Part shown: in pieces, positions 62,526-64,000 of the stretch
How positions within the stretch are numbered: position 1 is the stretch's first letter
How the letters are laid out: every line of letters begins with the position of its first letter
DNA from: Bradyrhizobium sp. AUGA SZCCT0283
GTDB lineage: Bacteria > Pseudomonadota > Alphaproteobacteria > Rhizobiales > Xanthobacteraceae
Direction: 5' to 3'
Assembly: GCF_018130385.1 (NCBI RefSeq)
Contig: NZ_JAFCLU010000002.1
Location: forward strand, 124,001-188,000
DNA: 64,000 nucleotides
Program-made: the position numbers and the translations under genes
The notes under the pieces: model-generated
The model's database searches: none
The model's input: only the letters and a program-made list of their open reading frames with translations
Told to the model about the DNA's origin: nothing

Positions 62526-64000
62526 ATGTTCGAAGCTCATTTCCAGACATTCGAAGAACCCGAGAGCGGCGTCGCGCTGACCGCGCGGCTGGGCATCTTC
62601 CGCGAGGAGCTGGCGCGCCGGAAGCTGACCGGATTCGTGATTCCCCGCGCCGATCAGCAGCAAAACGAGTATGTCGCGGCCTCCGAAGAGCGGCTGGCCT
62701 GGCTGACCGGCTTCACCGGTTCGGCCGGCATGGCGATCGTCCTGACGCGCGAGGCCGCCGTTTTCGTCGATGGCCGCTATACGCTGCAGGCCGCCAAGCA
62801 GGTCGACCGCAAGGCCTGGCATATCGAGCCGCTGGCCGATCCGCCGCCGGAACACTGGCTGGCCAAGCACCTTGCGGCCGGCGACCGCCTCGGTTTTGAC
62901 CCGTGGCTGCACACTTCTGCGGCAGCCGAGCGCCTGGCCGCCGCCTGCACCAAGGCCGGCGCGGAGCTGATCGCGGTCGAGAGCAACCCGCTGGATTCGG
63001 TGTGGACCGAGCGCCCGGCCCCGCCGCTCGGCCCCGTTTCCGTTCATGGCGTGCAGTTTTCCGGCGAGATCGAGGCCGAAAAACTCAAGCGGATCCGGCT
63101 CGAGATGAGCAAGCTCGGCGTCGAAGCGCTGGTGCTGTCGGACAGCCACGCGGTGGCCTGGACCTTCAACGTGCGCGGCGCCGACGTCTCCCACACGCCG
63201 CTGCCTTTGTCCTATGCGCTGGTGCCGAAGGACGGCCGCCCTACCGTCTTCATCGACCACCGCAAGCTGTCCAACCTGACGCGCGACCATCTCGAACAAT
63301 CCGCCGACGTCAGGGAGCCCGACGCGCTGGTGCCTGATCTGACCGAGCTCGCGCGCAGCGGCGCCGCGATCGCCCTCGACAGCGCCACCGCCGCGGATGC
63401 GCTCAGCCGCCTGATTGCAGGCGCCGGGGGAAAACCGGTGCGCGGCAACGATCCGGTGAGCCTGTTGAAGGCGGTGAAGAACATCACCGAGATTGAGGGC
63501 ACGCGAACCGCGCACCAGCGCGACGCGGTGGCGCTGACACGCTTCCTCGCCTGGATCGACCGCGAGGCGCCCTCCGGCGCCCTGACGGAGATCGACACCG
63601 TCGAGGCGCTGGAAACTTTTCGGCGCCAGACCTGCGCGCTGAAGGATGTTTCGTTTCCGACCATCGCCGGGACCGGCCCGAACGGCGCGATCGTGCATTA
63701 CCGCGTCACCCGCAGGAGCAACCGGCGGATTTCGACCGGCGATCTCCTGCTGATCGATTCCGGGGCACAATACGAGGACGGCACCACCGACGTCACCCGC
63801 ACGATCGCGATCGGCACGCCCACCGACGAAATGCGCGACCGCTTCACCCGCGTGCTGCGCGGGCACATCGCGATTGCGCGCGCGATCTTTCCCGACGGCA
63901 CCACCGGCGCGCAGCTCGACTCCTTTGCCCGGCAATTCCTGTGGCAGGCCGGCCTCGATTTCGAGCACGGCACCGGCCATGGCGTCGGCAGCTATCTGTC
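62526..64000 (+). CDS. pepP: Xaa-Pro aminopeptidase P (cut by window end)
   Basis: This enzyme removes N-terminal residues before proline. About 491 codons are visible of a protein normally near 600 residues (three-domain aminopeptidase P type). The product begins MFEAHFQTFEEPESGVALTA. The N-terminal creatinase-like domain shows ERLAWLTGFTGSAGMAIVLT and AAVFVDGRYTLQAAKQVD. The middle domain follows, and the catalytic pita-bread domain has LLIDSGAQYEDGTTDVTRTI with both metal Asp residues and FEHGTGHGVGSYL with the metal His at the window edge. The ATG at 62526 is the first plausible start. Confidence 0.92.
   Translation, partial: MFEAHFQTFEEPESGVALTARLGIFREELARRKLTGFVIPRADQQQNEYVAASEERLAWLTGFTGSAGMAIVLTREAAVFVDGRYTLQAAKQVDRKAWHIEPLADPPPEHWLAKHLAAGDRLGFDPWLHTSAAAERLAAACTKAGAELIAVESNPLDSVWTERPAPPLGPVSVHGVQFSGEIEAEKLKRIRLEMSKLGVEALVLSDSHAVAWTFNVRGADVSHTPLPLSYALVPKDGRPTVFIDHRKLSNLTRDHLEQSADVREPDALVPDLTELARSGAAIALDSATAADALSRLIAGAGGKPVRGNDPVSLLKAVKNITEIEGTRTAHQRDAVALTRFLAWIDREAPSGALTEIDTVEALETFRRQTCALKDVSFPTIAGTGPNGAIVHYRVTRRSNRRISTGDLLLIDSGAQYEDGTTDVTRTIAIGTPTDEMRDRFTRVLRGHIAIARAIFPDGTTGAQLDSFARQFLWQAGLDFEHGTGHGVGSYL

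Noticed and set aside
62337..63980. Minus-strand extension (to 610 residues) of the small gene at 62148-62336
   Set aside because: It lies antisense to the aminopeptidase P gene, which has clear catalytic motifs. The predicted protein lacks domains, and the ribosome-binding site supports a start at 62336.

Overview
The window is a GC-rich chromosomal segment of an alphaproteobacterium, most likely Bradyrhizobium or a close relative in the Nitrobacteraceae. The evidence is a circularly permuted two-piece tmRNA gene with the tag ANDNYAPVAQAA, an alpha-type SspB, the order thyA - GNAT - folA - hflK - hflC - DUF2065 - Do protease, a TctCAB tricarboxylate-type transporter, and dispersed palindromic repeats of the kind seen in Bradyrhizobium genomes. 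No tRNA, rRNA, transposase, prophage or CRISPR array was seen.

Layout. 1-4744 (minus strand): the start of a Do-like protease, DUF2065, hflC, hflK, folA, a GNAT acetyltransferase and thyA. 4917-8099 (minus): tctB-tctA-tctC. 8556-10995 (plus): two-piece tmRNA, sspB and fumC, so the tag-encoding RNA sits next to the adaptor that recognises the tag. 11272-17916: DUF4169 and ribbon-helix-helix genes, a secreted TPR protein, an ABC-F ATPase and a 1212-residue AsmA-like protein. 18172-22578: a cytochrome P450 with a divergent TetR regulator and an intervening operator-like palindrome, an M23 peptidase and an MFS transporter. 22697-27757 (minus): an accessory-looking unit of two unrecognised proteins downstream of a zinc ribbon - cyclase - ATPase - TPR protein. 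27926-31141: a hydroxyacid dehydrogenase and a membrane adenylate cyclase.

31267-39176 is the most interesting stretch. A CcdA-like thiol transporter, a DoxX protein and a secreted thioredoxin/DUF255 protein lead into a bufferin-type metallophore locus: two tandem six-cysteine secreted precursors, the DUF692 (MNIO) enzyme BufB and its DUF2063 partner BufC, followed by a creatininase-like protein that seems to lack metal ligands and a secreted HExxH protein. Both precursor genes are preceded by the same ECF-sigma-like promoter (TGTAACCAA, then CGTA, with identical spacing). A strong terminator follows the first precursor and a 14-bp hairpin follows the second, which suggests stress-induced, separately tuned expression.

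39230-48373: outer-membrane beta-barrel protein, DHA2-type MFS with a divergent LysR regulator, FAD-linked oxidase, thioesterase, an AraC-TPR regulator, methyltransferase, alpha/beta hydrolase and DUF1328. 48663-56004: a UvrD/PcrA helicase carrying an in-frame palindromic repeat, an ABC-2 transporter pair separated by two long inverted repeats, an L,D-transpeptidase, a YeeE/YedE pair and an AhpD-like protein. 56047-64000: a membrane-fused spermidine-synthase-like protein, a phytoene-desaturase-like oxidoreductase, a small secreted peptide, a Flp pilin, PrmA, a small conserved protein and the start of an aminopeptidase P.

Protein identities come from recognising motifs and family-typical sequence by eye. 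No database search, alignment program or GC computation was run. Several starts were moved downstream of the longest reading frame on the basis of ribosome-binding sites, signal peptides or family-typical N-termini.
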